Of a DNA stretch of 64,000 bases, positions 8,399-17,934 are shown one piece after another. The stretch is from [Erwinia] mediterraneensis (lineage in GTDB: Bacteria > Pseudomonadota > Gammaproteobacteria > Enterobacterales > Enterobacteriaceae), in NCBI RefSeq assembly GCF_900604315.1, contig NZ_LR026978.1, positions 2,866,325-2,930,324 on the forward strand, written 5' to 3'. Made by a program: the position numbers and the translations under genes. The stretch's first letter is position 1, and each line of letters starts with the position of its first letter. Under the pieces are notes generated by a model, which worked only from the letters and a program-made list of their open reading frames with translations, had not been told where the DNA came from and did not search any database.

Positions 8399-9130
8399 TT
8401 ATTGCTGAAACCATTTGCTGTAGATCGTTTGATAAGTGCCGTCCGCCTTCACTTTCTCCAGCGCAGCGTTAAACTGACTCTGCAGCTCGGTGTTACCCAT
8501 ACGTACAGCGATGCCCAGACCGGTGCCAAAATAGCCTTTATCGGTAACTTTTTCACCCACCGGCGCAAGATTCGGATTCTGTTTCAGCCACTCATTGACC
8601 ACCGCAGTATCGCCGAATACCGCATCAATGCGGCCATTTTTCAGGTCAAGGATGGCGTTCTGGTAGCTGTCATAAGGCACGGTGGTGATGTCGCTGTGCT
8701 GATCGGTCAGGTATTTCTGATGTGTGGTGCCGTTCTGTACGCCTACGCGTTTGCCTTTCAGCGCATCAGCACTGGCCACTTTGTCTTTTTGCGCGATAAA
8801 CAGCGCTGAATTGTCATAGTAAGGCTGGCTGAACAGTACCTGTTTTTCACGCTCCGGCGTGATATCCATACCCGCCATCACGGCATCAAAGCGACGGAAC
8901 TTCAGGCTGGGAATCAGACTGTCAAACGCCTGGTTAGTGAAAGTGCAGGTTGCCGCCATCTCTTTACACAGCGCGTTGGCCAGATCGACATCAAAACCCT
9001 GGATTTTATTACCCGCATCGACAAACTCAAACGGCGGGTAAGAAGCCTCGGTAGCAAAGCGGATAGTTTGTGCGGCAGAGGCGCTCAGGCTCAGGCCAGC
9101 AAGCAGTGCAGCAAGTACGACTTTTTTCAT
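8399..9130 (-). CDS. artI: Arginine ABC transporter-associated binding protein ArtI
   Basis: Periplasmic binding protein encoded inside the art operon, 243 aa from MKKVVLAALL; the MFL codons upstream are probably untranslated. The signal peptide covers residues 1-19 (SASA), and the mature protein opens AQTIRFATEASYPPFEF. It is closely similar to ArtJ over its whole length, an old duplication kept throughout Enterobacterales. In E. coli ArtJ binds arginine tightly, whereas the ligand of ArtI is less certain, so I do not assign one here. Confidence 0.93.
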   Translation of the reverse strand: MKKVVLAALLAGLSLSASAAQTIRFATEASYPPFEFVDAGNKIQGFDVDLANALCKEMAATCTFTNQAFDSLIPSLKFRRFDAVMAGMDITPEREKQVLFSQPYYDNSALFIAQKDKVASADALKGKRVGVQNGTTHQKYLTDQHSDITTVPYDSYQNAILDLKNGRIDAVFGDTAVVNEWLKQNPNLAPVGEKVTDKGYFGTGLGIAVRMGNTELQSQFNAALEKVKADGTYQTIYSKWFQQ

Positions 9131-9145
9131 TAGAAACATCCTGAC

Positions 9146-9874
9146 TTAGTGCGAAAGATAATGTGCAAACGCCTCGGTTTGCGGCTGTGTAAAGCGACTG
9201 GCGTCACCCTGTTCGACGATATGGCCATTTTCCATATAAACCACGCGGCTGGCGGTTTTACGCGCTACTTCCACTTCGTGCGTGACGATGACCTGCGTAA
9301 TTTGCGTCTGAGCCAGTTCGCGAATAATGCTGACAATCTGCGCGGTGATTTCCGGATCGAGCGCGGCGGTCGGCTCATCAAACAGCAGCACCTGCGGCTC
9401 CATCATCAGCGCGCGCGCAATGGCTACGCGCTGCTGTTGTCCGCCAGACAGATGCAACGGGAAACGATCAGCAAAGGATGTCAGACGCAGGCGCTCCAGC
9501 AGTTTATCGGCGCGTGCGCGCGCTTCCGCTTTGCTCAGACCCAGCACCCGGCAGGGGGCTTCCATCAGGTTCTGCAGCACCGTCAGATGCGGCCAGAGGT
9601 TATATTGTTGAAACACCATACCGACATTCTGCCGCAGCTCGCGGATCGCACTGTCAGAAGGCGTTTTGCTGAAGTCGAAATGATTACCGGCGATCTGCAA
9701 AGTCCCGGAACGTGGCTTCTCAAGCAGGTTCAGCACGCGCAGGAGTGAGCTTTTTCCGGCTCCACTGGGCCCGAGAAGCACCAGCGTTTCCCCTTGCGGG
9801 CATGCCAGATTGATGTTGAACAGCGCCTGGTGTGCGCCGTAATAGCAGTTAATCCCGTTTAGTTGAATACTCAT
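9146..9874 (-). CDS. artP: Arginine ABC transporter ATP-binding protein ArtP
   Basis: ATPase of the arginine importer. The start [13 protein letters not shown] at 9874 gives 242 aa, the E. coli length; the longer frame to 9925 runs into the operator. Walker A is GPSGAGKS (residues 35-42), the signature LSGGQQQR starts at 142, Walker B is VLLFDEP near 162-168, and the H-loop is IVTHEVEVA. It is the first gene of artPIQM; artI follows 15 bases after its stop. Confidence 0.95.
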   Translation of the reverse strand: MSIQLNGINCYYGAHQALFNINLACPQGETLVLLGPSGAGKSSLLRVLNLLEKPRSGTLQIAGNHFDFSKTPSDSAIRELRQNVGMVFQQYNLWPHLTVLQNLMEAPCRVLGLSKAEARARADKLLERLRLTSFADRFPLHLSGGQQQRVAIARALMMEPQVLLFDEPTAALDPEITAQIVSIIRELAQTQITQVIVTHEVEVARKTASRVVYMENGHIVEQGDASRFTQPQTEAFAHYLSH

Positions 9875-9918
9875 GCGCAAATAACGAATAGCAATTAGTG
9901 CCGCGAATGGTAACGCGA

Positions 9919-9957
9919 CCAGCATAGTTATGCAATTGAGGTGCGTTAAAATTTATG
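9919..9957 (-). promoter_or_regulatory. Tandem ARG boxes (ArgR operator) upstream of artP
   Basis: The box at 9919-9936, CCAGCATAGTTATGCAAT, keeps the AT-GCA symmetry of ARG boxes. A weaker box, GGTGCGTTAAAATTTATG at 9940-9957, follows with the standard 3-bp spacer. The pair covers the area where the artP promoter should lie (possible minus-strand -10 TATGCT across the first box). ArgR control of artPIQM is inferred. Confidence 0.6.
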
Positions 9958-10084
9958 AACGTGAGGATAATTATGGAAAGCGTAGCACATTATCATGCTG
10001 CTATACCGTGATCGCGCGTAGCAAGAACGGCAAGCGCGCCTGCAGTACGGGCGCGCGCCGTCGGGCAAAGCGGTACAGGATCGC

Positions 10085-10618
10085 TTATTGTTCCAGCATC
10101 TGACTCAGGCTGCCGCCGCCCGGGTGTGGCCCCGGAGCCACATAACGTATATCGTCCACTACCCAGCAGCTTCCCTCACGGATCATCAGCACTTCATCCT
10201 GCCACTGTTTGTTGTCGCGACTCAGATCAACGCGCAGCGGAATATTGCGCGCATCGCTATCTGGAATCGTTGAGGCATCATAGACACTGGCCTGAGTTGG
10301 CCCCTGAGCCTGGCTGGAGAAGAGATCGCCGCTGCGCCATTCCGCCGGTTTCTCGCTGCGCGCATTCGCTTTCATCAGATTGCGATAAAGCGTATTGCTT
10401 AAATAAGGACGATACTGAGCCAGTAGCTGGCTATCCGGCAGTCCCTGAGTCGGACGGGCCACGCGCAGATCGTAGAACTGCTGGGCTACGCGATCCGGCC
10501 CGCCTTCAATGCAGGGTGTGGTACGCGAACCGTTATCGGTGATCACCGGTTCAACGGTGGTACAGGCCGTAAGCAACAGTGCGGCAGGAGCCAGCAGCAT
10601 AAAGGCTTTGTTATACAT
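10085..10618 (-). CDS. ybjP: Lipoprotein YbjP
   Basis: Predicted outer- or inner-membrane lipoprotein of unknown function, 177 aa (E. coli YbjP 171). I chose MYNKAFMLL at 10618: the residues after it form a lipoprotein signal with lipobox LTAC, so the lipidated cysteine is C19. The frame extends upstream to 10759 without a signal-like start. The body holds a DUF3828-like stretch (RVAQQFYDLRVARPTQGLPD...) and ends in a Gly-rich tail. It is divergent from ybjQ, with a 105-base promoter region between. Confidence 0.88.
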   Translation of the reverse strand: MYNKAFMLLAPAALLLTACTTVEPVITDNGSRTTPCIEGGPDRVAQQFYDLRVARPTQGLPDSQLLAQYRPYLSNTLYRNLMKANARSEKPAEWRSGDLFSSQAQGPTQASVYDASTIPDSDARNIPLRVDLSRDNKQWQDEVLMIREGSCWVVDDIRYVAPGPHPGGGSLSQMLEQ

Positions 10619-10723
10619 CACGATTTCCTTATTGTTCACTGGCAAAGCGCCATTTTTAGCATAGAGTATAGCCCCGGATTTGAGCCCCACGCGCGAAACC
10701 CGCTTTGAGAAAAGGAGAGCAGC

Positions 10724-11044
10724 ATGAAATTTTCCACGACCCCTACACTGGAAGGCCATACCATCACTGATTATTGTGGCGTGGTGACCGGCGAGGCCAT
10801 TCTGGGTGCCAACATCTTCCGTGACTTTTTTGCCGGCATTCGTGACATTGTGGGAGGCCGCTCCGGCGCCTATGAAAAAGAGTTACGCAAAGCGCGGCAG
10901 CTCGCTTTTGAGGAGCTGGAAGCGCAGGCGAAAGCACTGGGCGCTAACGCCGTGGTGGGCATTGACATCGATTACGAAACCGTCGGCAAAGATGCCAGTA
11001 TGTTAATGGTCAGCGTGAGCGGAACGGCGGTTATCGTTCACTGA
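10724..11044 (+). CDS. ybjQ: YbjQ family protein (UPF0145)
   Basis: Small cytosolic protein of the YbjQ/UPF0145 family, 106 aa (E. coli 107). Family members form pentamers with a 'heavy-metal-binding' fold, but the function is not established. The conserved motifs [15 protein letters not shown] (here [20 protein letters not shown]) and [13 protein letters not shown] are present. A strong GGAGAG site precedes the ATG. The TGA stop overlaps the amiD start by one base (TGATG), so the two genes are probably translated in tandem. Confidence 0.9.
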   Translation: MKFSTTPTLEGHTITDYCGVVTGEAILGANIFRDFFAGIRDIVGGRSGAYEKELRKARQLAFEELEAQAKALGANAVVGIDIDYETVGKDASMLMVSVSGTAVIVH

Positions 11045-11868
11045 TGCGCCGCTGGATGTTGCTGGCGGCGCTGCTGCTGGCGGGCTGTCAGAGCGCTGAT
11101 CTGACGCAGCGCACCGGTTACTGGGTCGATGAGCGCCATCCTGCCCGTGGTGCCCAGCCGCGCGTGAAGGTGGTGGTGATTCACTATACCGCGGAAGCGT
11201 TCTCCTCCTCGCTGGCGACCCTTACCGATCGCGAGGTCAGCGCCCACTATCTGATCCCGGCGCAGCCGCCGCAACGCGCAGGTAAAGGGATAATCTGGCA
11301 ACTGGTGCCGGAGGCGGCGCTGGCCTGGCACGCCGGACCCAGCTTCTGGCGCGGCGCCACGCGTCTGAATGACACCTCGATCGGCATTGAGCTGGTGAAC
11401 CGTGGCTATCAGCGTACGCTCACCGGTTTGCGCTGGGCGCCTTTTCCACCTGAACAACTGCGCGTACTGACAGCGTTATTACAGGATGTGGTGCAACGCT
11501 ACGACATCGCTCCGGAAAATATTGTGGGTCACAGTGATATCGCGCCGCAGCGCAAGCAGGATCCTGGTCCGCTGTTCCCCTGGCAGACACTGGCACAGGC
11601 GGGATTCGGCGCATGGCCTGATGCGCAACGGGTCAGGCAGCGCCTGGCGGGACGACGGGCCGATCAGCCGGTGGACAGCGCAAAGCTGTTAACCCTGCTG
11701 GCGCGCTATGGTTATGCTGTAACGCCGGAGATGACGCCGCGCGAGCAGCAAAAAGTGATTGCGGCGTTTCAGATGCATTTTCGGCCAGCGGATTATCGCG
11801 GACTGGCCGATGCGGAAACAGAAGCGATTGCGTATGCGCTGCTGGATAAATATGGTGCGGCGTTTTAA
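11044..11868 (+). CDS. amiD: N-acetylmuramoyl-L-alanine amidase AmiD, lipoprotein
   Basis: Zinc amidase that cleaves the MurNAc-L-Ala bond in peptidoglycan and anhydro-muropeptides, anchored in the outer membrane. It is 274 aa (E. coli 276). The lipobox LAGC puts the lipidated cysteine at C15. The Amidase_2 domain spans about residues 35-185, with zinc-ligand candidates H47 (VVIHYTAE), H163 (GHSDIAP) and D173 (KQDPG). A C-terminal peptidoglycan-binding-like helical domain runs from about 200 to 270. It is coupled to ybjQ and converges on ltaE with a 12-base gap. Confidence 0.93.
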   Translation: MRRWMLLAALLLAGCQSADLTQRTGYWVDERHPARGAQPRVKVVVIHYTAEAFSSSLATLTDREVSAHYLIPAQPPQRAGKGIIWQLVPEAALAWHAGPSFWRGATRLNDTSIGIELVNRGYQRTLTGLRWAPFPPEQLRVLTALLQDVVQRYDIAPENIVGHSDIAPQRKQDPGPLFPWQTLAQAGFGAWPDAQRVRQRLAGRRADQPVDSAKLLTLLARYGYAVTPEMTPREQQKVIAAFQMHFRPADYRGLADAETEAIAYALLDKYGAAF

Positions 11869-11880
11869 CGCCACACGGGG

Positions 11881-12882
11881 TTACTGATTGAGAAACGCCC
11901 GCCAGTGAGCAACCAGCTGCTCCAGCGCCGCGCGGTCGACATCCAGATGCGTCACCAGACGCGTTACCGGTCCGGCGCTGATCAGCACCTCCCGTTCCCG
12001 CATCCAGCCCTGTAGCGCGTCGACCTGTTCCGCCGGCACTTTCACGAACAGCATATTGGTTTGCCGATCTACCACTTCCAGGCCGATTGCCGCCAGCTGA
12101 TCTGCCAGCCAGGCGGCATTATCATGATCTTCCTGCAGACGTGCCACGTTGTACTGCAGCGCATAGAGACCGGCTGCGGCCAGAATACCCGCCTGACGCA
12201 TGCCGCCACCGGCCATTTTGCGCCAGCGCCGGGCGCGCTCAATAAAAGCGGTATCGCCACACAGCAGAGAGCCAACTGGCGTACCCAGCCCTTTCGATAA
12301 ACAGATGGTCAGGGTGTCGCAATAACGGGCAATCTCTTCCAGAGTAACGCCAAGCGCAACCACGGCGTTAAAGATGCGGGCGCCGTCGATATGCAGCGCC
12401 AGCTTACGTTCACGGGTAAATTGCCAGGCGGCAGCCAGATAAGCCTGCGGCAGCACTTTACCGTGATGGGTATTTTCCAGGCTCAGCAAACGCGTGCGCG
12501 CAAAATGAATATCGTCCGGTTTGATCGCCGCAGCCACCAGGTCGAGCGGCAGCGTGCCGTCAGCGGCCGCCTGAATCGGCTGGGGCTGAATGCTACCCAG
12601 AACCGCTGCGCCGCCCGCTTCATATTTATAGTTATGCGCCTGCTGACCAACAATATATTCATCACCGCGTTCGCAGTGGCTCAGCAGCGCGACCAGATTG
12701 GCCTGCGTACCGGTAGGAAAGAAGAGGGCGGCTTGCTTGCCGCTCAGACGCGCGGCTTCGGCTTCCAGCGCATTCACTGTCGGGTCGTCACGATAGACAT
12801 CATCGCCGGTTGCGGCGTTCATCATCGCTTCGAGCATGGCGGCACCAGGCCGGGTTACGGTATCACTGCGTAAATCGATCAC
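11881..12882 (-). CDS. ltaE: Low-specificity L-threonine aldolase LtaE
   Basis: PLP enzyme that cleaves L-threonine and L-allo-threonine to glycine and acetaldehyde. It is 333 aa, the E. coli length. The PLP lysine is K197 in LTICLSKGLGTPVGS. Other active-site elements are FPTGTQANLVALL near residue 55, the ENTHHG segment near 136, and HIDGARIFNA near 164. The usual E. coli neighbours ybjT and poxB are absent here; amiD and lysO flank it. Confidence 0.95.
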   Translation of the reverse strand: MIDLRSDTVTRPGAAMLEAMMNAATGDDVYRDDPTVNALEAEAARLSGKQAALFFPTGTQANLVALLSHCERGDEYIVGQQAHNYKYEAGGAAVLGSIQPQPIQAAADGTLPLDLVAAAIKPDDIHFARTRLLSLENTHHGKVLPQAYLAAAWQFTRERKLALHIDGARIFNAVVALGVTLEEIARYCDTLTICLSKGLGTPVGSLLCGDTAFIERARRWRKMAGGGMRQAGILAAAGLYALQYNVARLQEDHDNAAWLADQLAAIGLEVVDRQTNMLFVKVPAEQVDALQGWMREREVLISAGPVTRLVTHLDVDRAALEQLVAHWRAFLNQ

Positions 12883-12980
12883 ATCGCTCTCCTGAAACGG
12901 GGACGGGGACAGCGCGACAGCGCCAGTGCTGTCGTCGTTGTTGTTTGCTTTGCATCTTTTACCGCAGCCGGTGATTTTTC

Positions 12981-13012
12981 GCCAGCGCGATCCCCCGGAT
13001 GATCGCGCTGGC
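12981..13012. repeat. Perfect 12-bp inverted repeat between ltaE and lysO
   Basis: GCCAGCGCGATC (12981-12992) and GATCGCGCTGGC (13001-13012) pair perfectly around an 8-base loop. There is no T-run on the plus side, and on the minus strand only GAAAAATC follows, so it is not a classical terminator. It lies just after the lysO stop and may protect its 3' end. Confidence 0.6.
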
Positions 13013-13029
13013 TCCGCAGACAGGCAGCG

Positions 13030-13929
13030 TCAGGCAGAAAAGAAGGCGATAAGAATCGGGGCCAGCAGGCTCATAATAAAACCATGCACAATGGCCGCGG
13101 GCACGATCTCTGCACCACCGGCGCGCTGCAATACCGGCAGCGTAAAGTCCATCGAGGTGGCACCGCACAGTCCCAGCGCGCTGGAGCGATGGCGGGCGAT
13201 TAGCACCGGCACCAGCATAATGGCGATCAGTTCACGCAGCAGGTCGTTAAAAAACGCTGCGCTGCCGATCACCGGCCCCCAGGCCTCGGTCATCAGGATG
13301 CCGGAAAGGGAATACCAGCCGAAACCGCTGGCCAGCGCCAGCCCGTTTTTCAGCGGCAGTCCGAGGATCAGTGCAGCAATCAGGCCGCCAGCCAGCGCGC
13401 TGATCAGCACCACGCCCGCCACCAGCAAGCCACGGCGATTAAGCAGGATCTGGCGCAGCGTCATGCCGCTGCCGCGCAGCTGGACGCCAACCAGGAACAG
13501 CAGAAAATAAAGCGCATATTCGCTGGCTTCGGATGCGTGCTGTAACAATGGCCATTGCAACAGTCCCAGCAGAAAGCCCACCACCACCACCGCGCATAGC
13601 TGTAGCGACTCCAGCGCCATCTGCAGTCGCGAGGGCAGTTTGCCCTGCTTATGCACATGTTGCCACGGCAGACGTTTTTCCAGCAGACGCAGTGCCAGCA
13701 GGTTACAGCCCAGAATGCAAAAGACGCTGACGGCAGTGGTGTAAAATATCGTCAACAGGTTGCTGCTCAGATTATCGAGAAAGGCCAGACTGATCCCCAT
13801 AAAGAACAGGATCACGTAGACCATCCAGCTCAGCAGCTTATTTACGAGACGCAGCAGGGTGAGTTGGCGCAGCGGCAGCAGCCAGCCGATAATCAGTGGC
13901 AGCAGAATAACAATTAGTCCGGAATACAT
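13030..13929 (-). CDS. lysO: L-lysine exporter LysO (YbjE)
   Basis: Inner-membrane lysine (and thialysine) exporter, 299 aa from MYSGLIVILLPLI, the E. coli length. The frame stays open to a GTG at 13965, which I rejected by comparison with E. coli. It is a DUF340 membrane protein with about eight hydrophobic segments. Characteristic blocks are VYVILFFMGISLAFLDNL, GFGWYSLSGILMTEAWGPVIGSAAFFNDL and LGLCGATSMDFTLPVL. aqpZ, macAB and other E. coli neighbours are missing, so cspD lies directly upstream. Confidence 0.93.
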   Translation of the reverse strand: MYSGLIVILLPLIIGWLLPLRQLTLLRLVNKLLSWMVYVILFFMGISLAFLDNLSSNLLTIFYTTAVSVFCILGCNLLALRLLEKRLPWQHVHKQGKLPSRLQMALESLQLCAVVVVGFLLGLLQWPLLQHASEASEYALYFLLFLVGVQLRGSGMTLRQILLNRRGLLVAGVVLISALAGGLIAALILGLPLKNGLALASGFGWYSLSGILMTEAWGPVIGSAAFFNDLLRELIAIMLVPVLIARHRSSALGLCGATSMDFTLPVLQRAGGAEIVPAAIVHGFIMSLLAPILIAFFSA

Positions 13930-14074
13930 GCGCAGTAATGCCATCCATGAAACAGAGAGCGTCACGCTAGCGAAAAAATGTCAGCCTGTAAACCCTGTGC
14001 TGCGGGGGCTGGCGGCAGGAAAATCGCCTTGCACGCTTGAAAAAGGGACGGGCATCCCCATCTGAGTAGTAAGA

Positions 14075-14109
14075 GAAAAAATGCCACCCTCGCTGGCTGG
14101 CATTTTTTT
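14075..14109 (-). terminator. Terminator after cspD
   Basis: AAAAATGCCA and TGGCATTTTT form a 10-bp stem with T-runs on both strands. It lies 28 bases beyond the cspD stop and isolates lysO from cspD. It could work in both directions. Confidence 0.85.
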
Positions 14110-14136
14110 ACGGGGTTGTTCAGAATGAAGGATAGC

Positions 14137-14358
14137 TCAGGCGCGTGCCGTTGACTCCAGCGGGACGATGAGGCTGGCATGATTGCCCTTCGGCCCCTGA
14201 TGAACATCAAACTGAACTTGTTGGCCGGCTTTTAGCGTTCTGTAACCCTCCATCTGAATCGTGGAGTAGTGCGCGAAGATGTCATCGCCGCCGCCGACTG
14301 GACAGATAAAGCCGAAGCCCTTGGCGTTGTTGAACCATTTAACAGTACCCGTCTCCAT
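14137..14358 (-). CDS. cspD: Cold-shock-like DNA-replication inhibitor CspD
   Basis: Stationary-phase protein that binds single-stranded DNA and RNA and inhibits replication; in E. coli it acts as a toxin degraded by Lon. It is 73 aa from METGTVKWFN. The cold-shock domain shows RNP1 KGFGFI (residues 13-18) and RNP2 DIFAHY (about 30-35). The frame is open upstream to 14382, but the shorter start matches the family. It is divergent from clpS across 322 bases, as in E. coli. Confidence 0.95.
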   Translation of the reverse strand: METGTVKWFNNAKGFGFICPVGGGDDIFAHYSTIQMEGYRTLKAGQQVQFDVHQGPKGNHASLIVPLESTARA

Positions 14359-14680
14359 GCTTTTACTTCCCTCGCAAGACATTTTGATAAGTAGGTGAGG
14401 TCATTTAAGCTGTGGGTCGAGTTTGTTTAAAACTCAATCAGCTTGTGTCTGTAGAATGTAGAGAAACGGACCGCATCGTCAAGCAAAGCTCCGGCGCCCC
14501 AGGGGAGAAATTCATCAAAATTTGAAGCAGTTAACGCTATTGCTAATTTTGTGATACAGGTCGCCATGAGGAATCACGGATCATTTTTCATCCGACAGAG
14601 GCGGCTTGACAAGCGTGTTAAACTTTAAGTGAAGGCTTAAAAACGTCTTTGTGGGTAAGGCAGAATTTCAACGGATCATT
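14359..14680. other. Divergent regulatory region cspD/clpS
   Basis: 322 bases without a credible gene. A TTGACA hexamer on the plus strand (14606-14611) could be a -35 for clpS, but I see no good -10 at 16-18 bases. A GTG at 14651 is in frame with clpS. Nothing else stands out. Confidence 0.4.
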
Positions 14681-15001
14681 ATGGCAAATACTAACGACTG
14701 GCTTAACTTTGAACATCTTGCCGAAGAGAAAGTACGTGAGGGCTTGCAACCCCCCTCAATGTACAAAGTCATACTGAATAATGATGACTATACGCCTATG
14801 GAATTTGTTATTGACGTTCTGCAAAAGTTCTTTTCTTATGATATCGAACGTGCAACGCAACTGATGCTTAAAGTTCACTATCAGGGCAAGGCGATCTGCG
14901 GCGTATTTACCGCTGAAGTCGCTGAAACCAAAGTTGTTATGGTGAACAAGTACGCGAAGGAAAACGAGCATCCGTTGCTGTGTACGCTGGAAAAAGCCTG
15001 A
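14681..15001 (+). CDS. clpS: ClpS adaptor for N-degron substrates
   Basis: Binds N-terminal Leu, Phe, Tyr and Trp of substrates and hands them to ClpAP. It is 106 aa from [10 protein letters not shown], the E. coli length; an upstream GTG (14651, MGKAEFQ) would give 116 aa. The GTG-GGT-AAG there resembles the E. coli start MGK, so the real start deserves checking. The core [18 protein letters not shown] is the N-end pocket, and the [11 protein letters not shown] and [19 protein letters not shown] blocks are conserved. clpA follows after 55 bases. Confidence 0.94.
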   Translation: MANTNDWLNFEHLAEEKVREGLQPPSMYKVILNNDDYTPMEFVIDVLQKFFSYDIERATQLMLKVHYQGKAICGVFTAEVAETKVVMVNKYAKENEHPLLCTLEKA

Positions 15002-15056
15002 ACGCGTCTCCATTCAGGAGGCGAGTTGTCAGAGCGATAATTGGGGGAGGTGCCTA

Positions 15057-17333
15057 ATGCTCAATCAAGAACTGGAACTCAGTTTAAATATGGCTTTCGC
15101 CAGAGCGCGTGAGCACCGTCATGAATTTATGACCGTCGAGCATTTGTTACTGGCGCTGCTCAGTAACCCGTCGGCCAGAGAGGCACTGGAAGCCTGTACG
15201 GTAGATATAGTGGCTCTGCGACAGGAACTCGAAGCCTTCATCGAACAAACCACACCGGTATTGCCTGCCAGTGAAGAGGAGCGCGATACCCAACCTACGC
15301 TCAGCTTCCAGCGCGTTTTACAGCGTGCGGTCTTTCATGTTCAGTCATCCGGCCGCAGCGAAGTGTCAGGTGCCAATGTGCTGGTCGCTATCTTCAGCGA
15401 GCAGGAGTCGCAGGCCGCTTACCTGTTGCGCAAACATGAAGTCAGCCGTCTTGATGTGGTGAACTTTATCTCGCACGGCACGCGCAAAGATGAGTCAGGC
15501 CCGGCGCAGAATCCGGAACATCCGGTTAATGAAGAGCAAGCAGGCGGGGAGGATCGTATGGAAAACTTCACCACCAATCTCAACCAGCTTGCTCGCGTAG
15601 GCGGTATCGATCCGCTGATCGGCCGCGATAAAGAGCTGGAACGTGCTATTCAGGTGCTGTGCCGTCGCCGTAAAAACAACCCGCTGCTGGTGGGTGAGTC
15701 AGGCGTCGGTAAAACCGCTATTGCGGAAGGGCTTGCCTGGCGTATTGTGCAGGGCGATGTGCCGGAAGTGATGAAAGAGTGCACCATCTACTCGCTGGAT
15801 ATCGGTTCGTTGCTGGCGGGCACCAAATACCGTGGTGACTTTGAGAAACGCTTTAAGGCATTGCTGAAGCAACTGGAGCAGGATAACAGCAGCATTCTGT
15901 TTATTGATGAGATCCATACCATTATTGGCGCCGGTGCTGCTTCGGGCGGCCAGGTCGATGCGGCTAACCTGATTAAACCGCTGCTGTCGAGCGGTAAGAT
16001 CCGGGTGATGGGTTCCACCACCTATCAGGAGTTCAGCAACATCTTTGAGAAAGATCGTGCGCTGGCGCGTCGTTTCCAGAAGATCGATATTACCGAACCT
16101 TCTGTCGATGAAACGGTGCAGATCCTGAATGGTCTGAAGCCAAAATATGAGTCTCACCACGATGTCCGTTATACCGCAAAAGCGGTACGGGCGGCCGTGG
16201 AGCTGGCGGTGAAATACATCAACGATCGTCATCTGCCGGATAAAGCGATTGATGTGATCGATGAAGCGGGTGCGCGTGCGCGTCTGCAGCCAGCCAGCAA
16301 GCGCAAGAAAACGGTAAATGTCGCCGATATCGAAACGGTGGTGGCGCGTATTGCGCGTATTCCCGAGAAAAGCGTTTCGGCCACCGATCGCGATACGCTG
16401 CGCAACCTGGGCGATCGCCTGAAAATGCTGGTGTTTGGTCAGGACAACGCGATTGAAGCGCTGACGGAAGCGATCAAAATGAGCCGTGCTGGTCTGGGCC
16501 AGGATCGTAAGCCGGTAGGCTCCTTCCTGTTTGCCGGCCCAACCGGTGTCGGTAAAACGGAAGTCACTGTGCAGCTGGCGAAAGCGCTGGGAATTGAACT
16601 GCTGCGGTTCGATATGTCGGAGTATATGGAGCGTCACACCGTCAGCCGTTTGATCGGTGCGCCTCCGGGCTATGTCGGCTTTGATCAGGGCGGTTTGCTG
16701 ACGGATGCGGTGATTAAACATCCGCATGCAGTGGTGCTGCTTGATGAGATTGAAAAAGCGCATCCTGACGTCTTTAACCTGCTGCTGCAGGTGATGGATA
16801 ACGGTATGCTGACCGACAATAACGGACGCAAAGCGGATTTCCGCAATGTGGTGCTGGTGATGACCACCAACGCGGGCGTACGTGAAACCGAACGTAAGTC
16901 GATCGGCCTGATCCATCAGGACAACAGCACCGATGCGATGGAAGAGATCAAGAAGATCTTTACGCCGGAGTTCCGTAACCGTCTCGACAACATTATCTGG
17001 TTCAAACATCTCTCTACTGAAGTGATTCATCAGGTAGTGGATAAATTTATTGTCGAGTTGCAGGCGCAGCTGGATGCCAAAGGCGTGTCGCTTGAAGTGA
17101 GTGATGAAGCGCGCGACTGGCTGGCACAGAAAGGCTACGACAAAGCGATGGGCGCGCGTCCGATGGCGCGTACGGTACAGGAAAATCTGAAGAAACCGCT
17201 GGCAAACGAACTGCTGTTTGGTTCGCTGGTCGATGGGGGTTCAGTGACTGTCGGGCTGGACAAGGAGAAAAACCAGCTTACCTATCACTTCCTGAGCGCG
17301 GAAAAACGCAAAACGGAAGGCACGGTGCACTAA
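15057..17333 (+). CDS. clpA: ATP-dependent Clp protease ATP-binding subunit ClpA
   Basis: AAA+ unfoldase of ClpAP, 758 aa as in E. coli. The double-Clp N domain (residues 1-140) docks ClpS. D1 carries Walker A GESGVGKT (213-220) and Walker [14 protein letters not shown]2 carries GPTGVGKT with K500 and [13 protein letters not shown]. The ClpP-binding loop IGL occurs in [12 protein letters not shown] (about 617). It probably forms one unit with clpS. A bidirectional terminator separates it from convergent infA. Confidence 0.97.
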   Translation: MLNQELELSLNMAFARAREHRHEFMTVEHLLLALLSNPSAREALEACTVDIVALRQELEAFIEQTTPVLPASEEERDTQPTLSFQRVLQRAVFHVQSSGRSEVSGANVLVAIFSEQESQAAYLLRKHEVSRLDVVNFISHGTRKDESGPAQNPEHPVNEEQAGGEDRMENFTTNLNQLARVGGIDPLIGRDKELERAIQVLCRRRKNNPLLVGESGVGKTAIAEGLAWRIVQGDVPEVMKECTIYSLDIGSLLAGTKYRGDFEKRFKALLKQLEQDNSSILFIDEIHTIIGAGAASGGQVDAANLIKPLLSSGKIRVMGSTTYQEFSNIFEKDRALARRFQKIDITEPSVDETVQILNGLKPKYESHHDVRYTAKAVRAAVELAVKYINDRHLPDKAIDVIDEAGARARLQPASKRKKTVNVADIETVVARIARIPEKSVSATDRDTLRNLGDRLKMLVFGQDNAIEALTEAIKMSRAGLGQDRKPVGSFLFAGPTGVGKTEVTVQLAKALGIELLRFDMSEYMERHTVSRLIGAPPGYVGFDQGGLLTDAVIKHPHAVVLLDEIEKAHPDVFNLLLQVMDNGMLTDNNGRKADFRNVVLVMTTNAGVRETERKSIGLIHQDNSTDAMEEIKKIFTPEFRNRLDNIIWFKHLSTEVIHQVVDKFIVELQAQLDAKGVSLEVSDEARDWLAQKGYDKAMGARPMARTVQENLKKPLANELLFGSLVDGGSVTVGLDKEKNQLTYHFLSAEKRKTEGTVH

Positions 17334-17345
17334 GCCGCTACAGAA

Positions 17346-17380
17346 ATAAAAAAGGCCGGATTGTTATCCGGCCTTTTTTT
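17346..17380. terminator. Bidirectional terminator between clpA and infA
   Basis: GGCCGGA (17354-17360) pairs with TCCGGCC (17367-17373). T7 follows on the plus strand and A6 precedes, so it serves both converging genes. Confidence 0.93.
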
Positions 17381-17417
17381 CGTGTCGCTTCAGTTAACGA
17401 CAGAGTCGGGGCGCAAC

Positions 17418-17657
<240 letters not shown>

Positions 17658-17677
17658 CTAACAAGTGAACCGGCACG

Positions 17678-17706
17678 ATAATGCCGAATTCCATGATTTA
17701 TGTAAA
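17678..17706 (-). promoter_or_regulatory. Proximal infA promoter
   Basis: On the minus strand -35 TTTACA (17701-17706), a 17-bp spacer and -10 CATTAT (17678-17683) give a good sigma-70 promoter with about 35 bases of leader. E. coli infA is also served by two promoters (known); use of this one is inferred. Confidence 0.6.
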
Positions 17707-17710
17707 GAAA

Positions 17711-17730
17711 TGTTGGCAGCTGCGCCAACA
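17711..17730 (-). repeat. Hairpin in the long infA leader
   Basis: TGTTGGC (17711-17717) pairs perfectly with GCCAACA (17724-17730). It lies just upstream of the proximal promoter, hence inside the transcript from the distal one. Confidence 0.5.
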
Positions 17731-17934
17731 CTTCGCCGTGCGTCGCGCATTTACGCGAGCATCTCGGTTAAATTCGGGTGTTTTTTGACGTCTGCGGGGC
17801 ATTAGCGGGCTAAGAATCTGAATCAACCGGTGACACGCGCACGATTGAAACAGCTTCGGAAGTGCGTTGAGATTCCCAGCCTGGCAATTCCGGTTCACCG
17901 GAGGCGAAGCGCGAACGACATACCAAACAGGTTT

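Noticed and set aside
12926..13510. 194-codon plus-strand frame over the ltaE-lysO gap
   Set aside because: Mostly antisense to lysO; no conserved domain can be seen.
15699..17030. 443-codon open frame antisense to clpA
   Set aside because: It mirrors clpA codons, has no family resemblance and no ribosome site, and clpA is clearly real.
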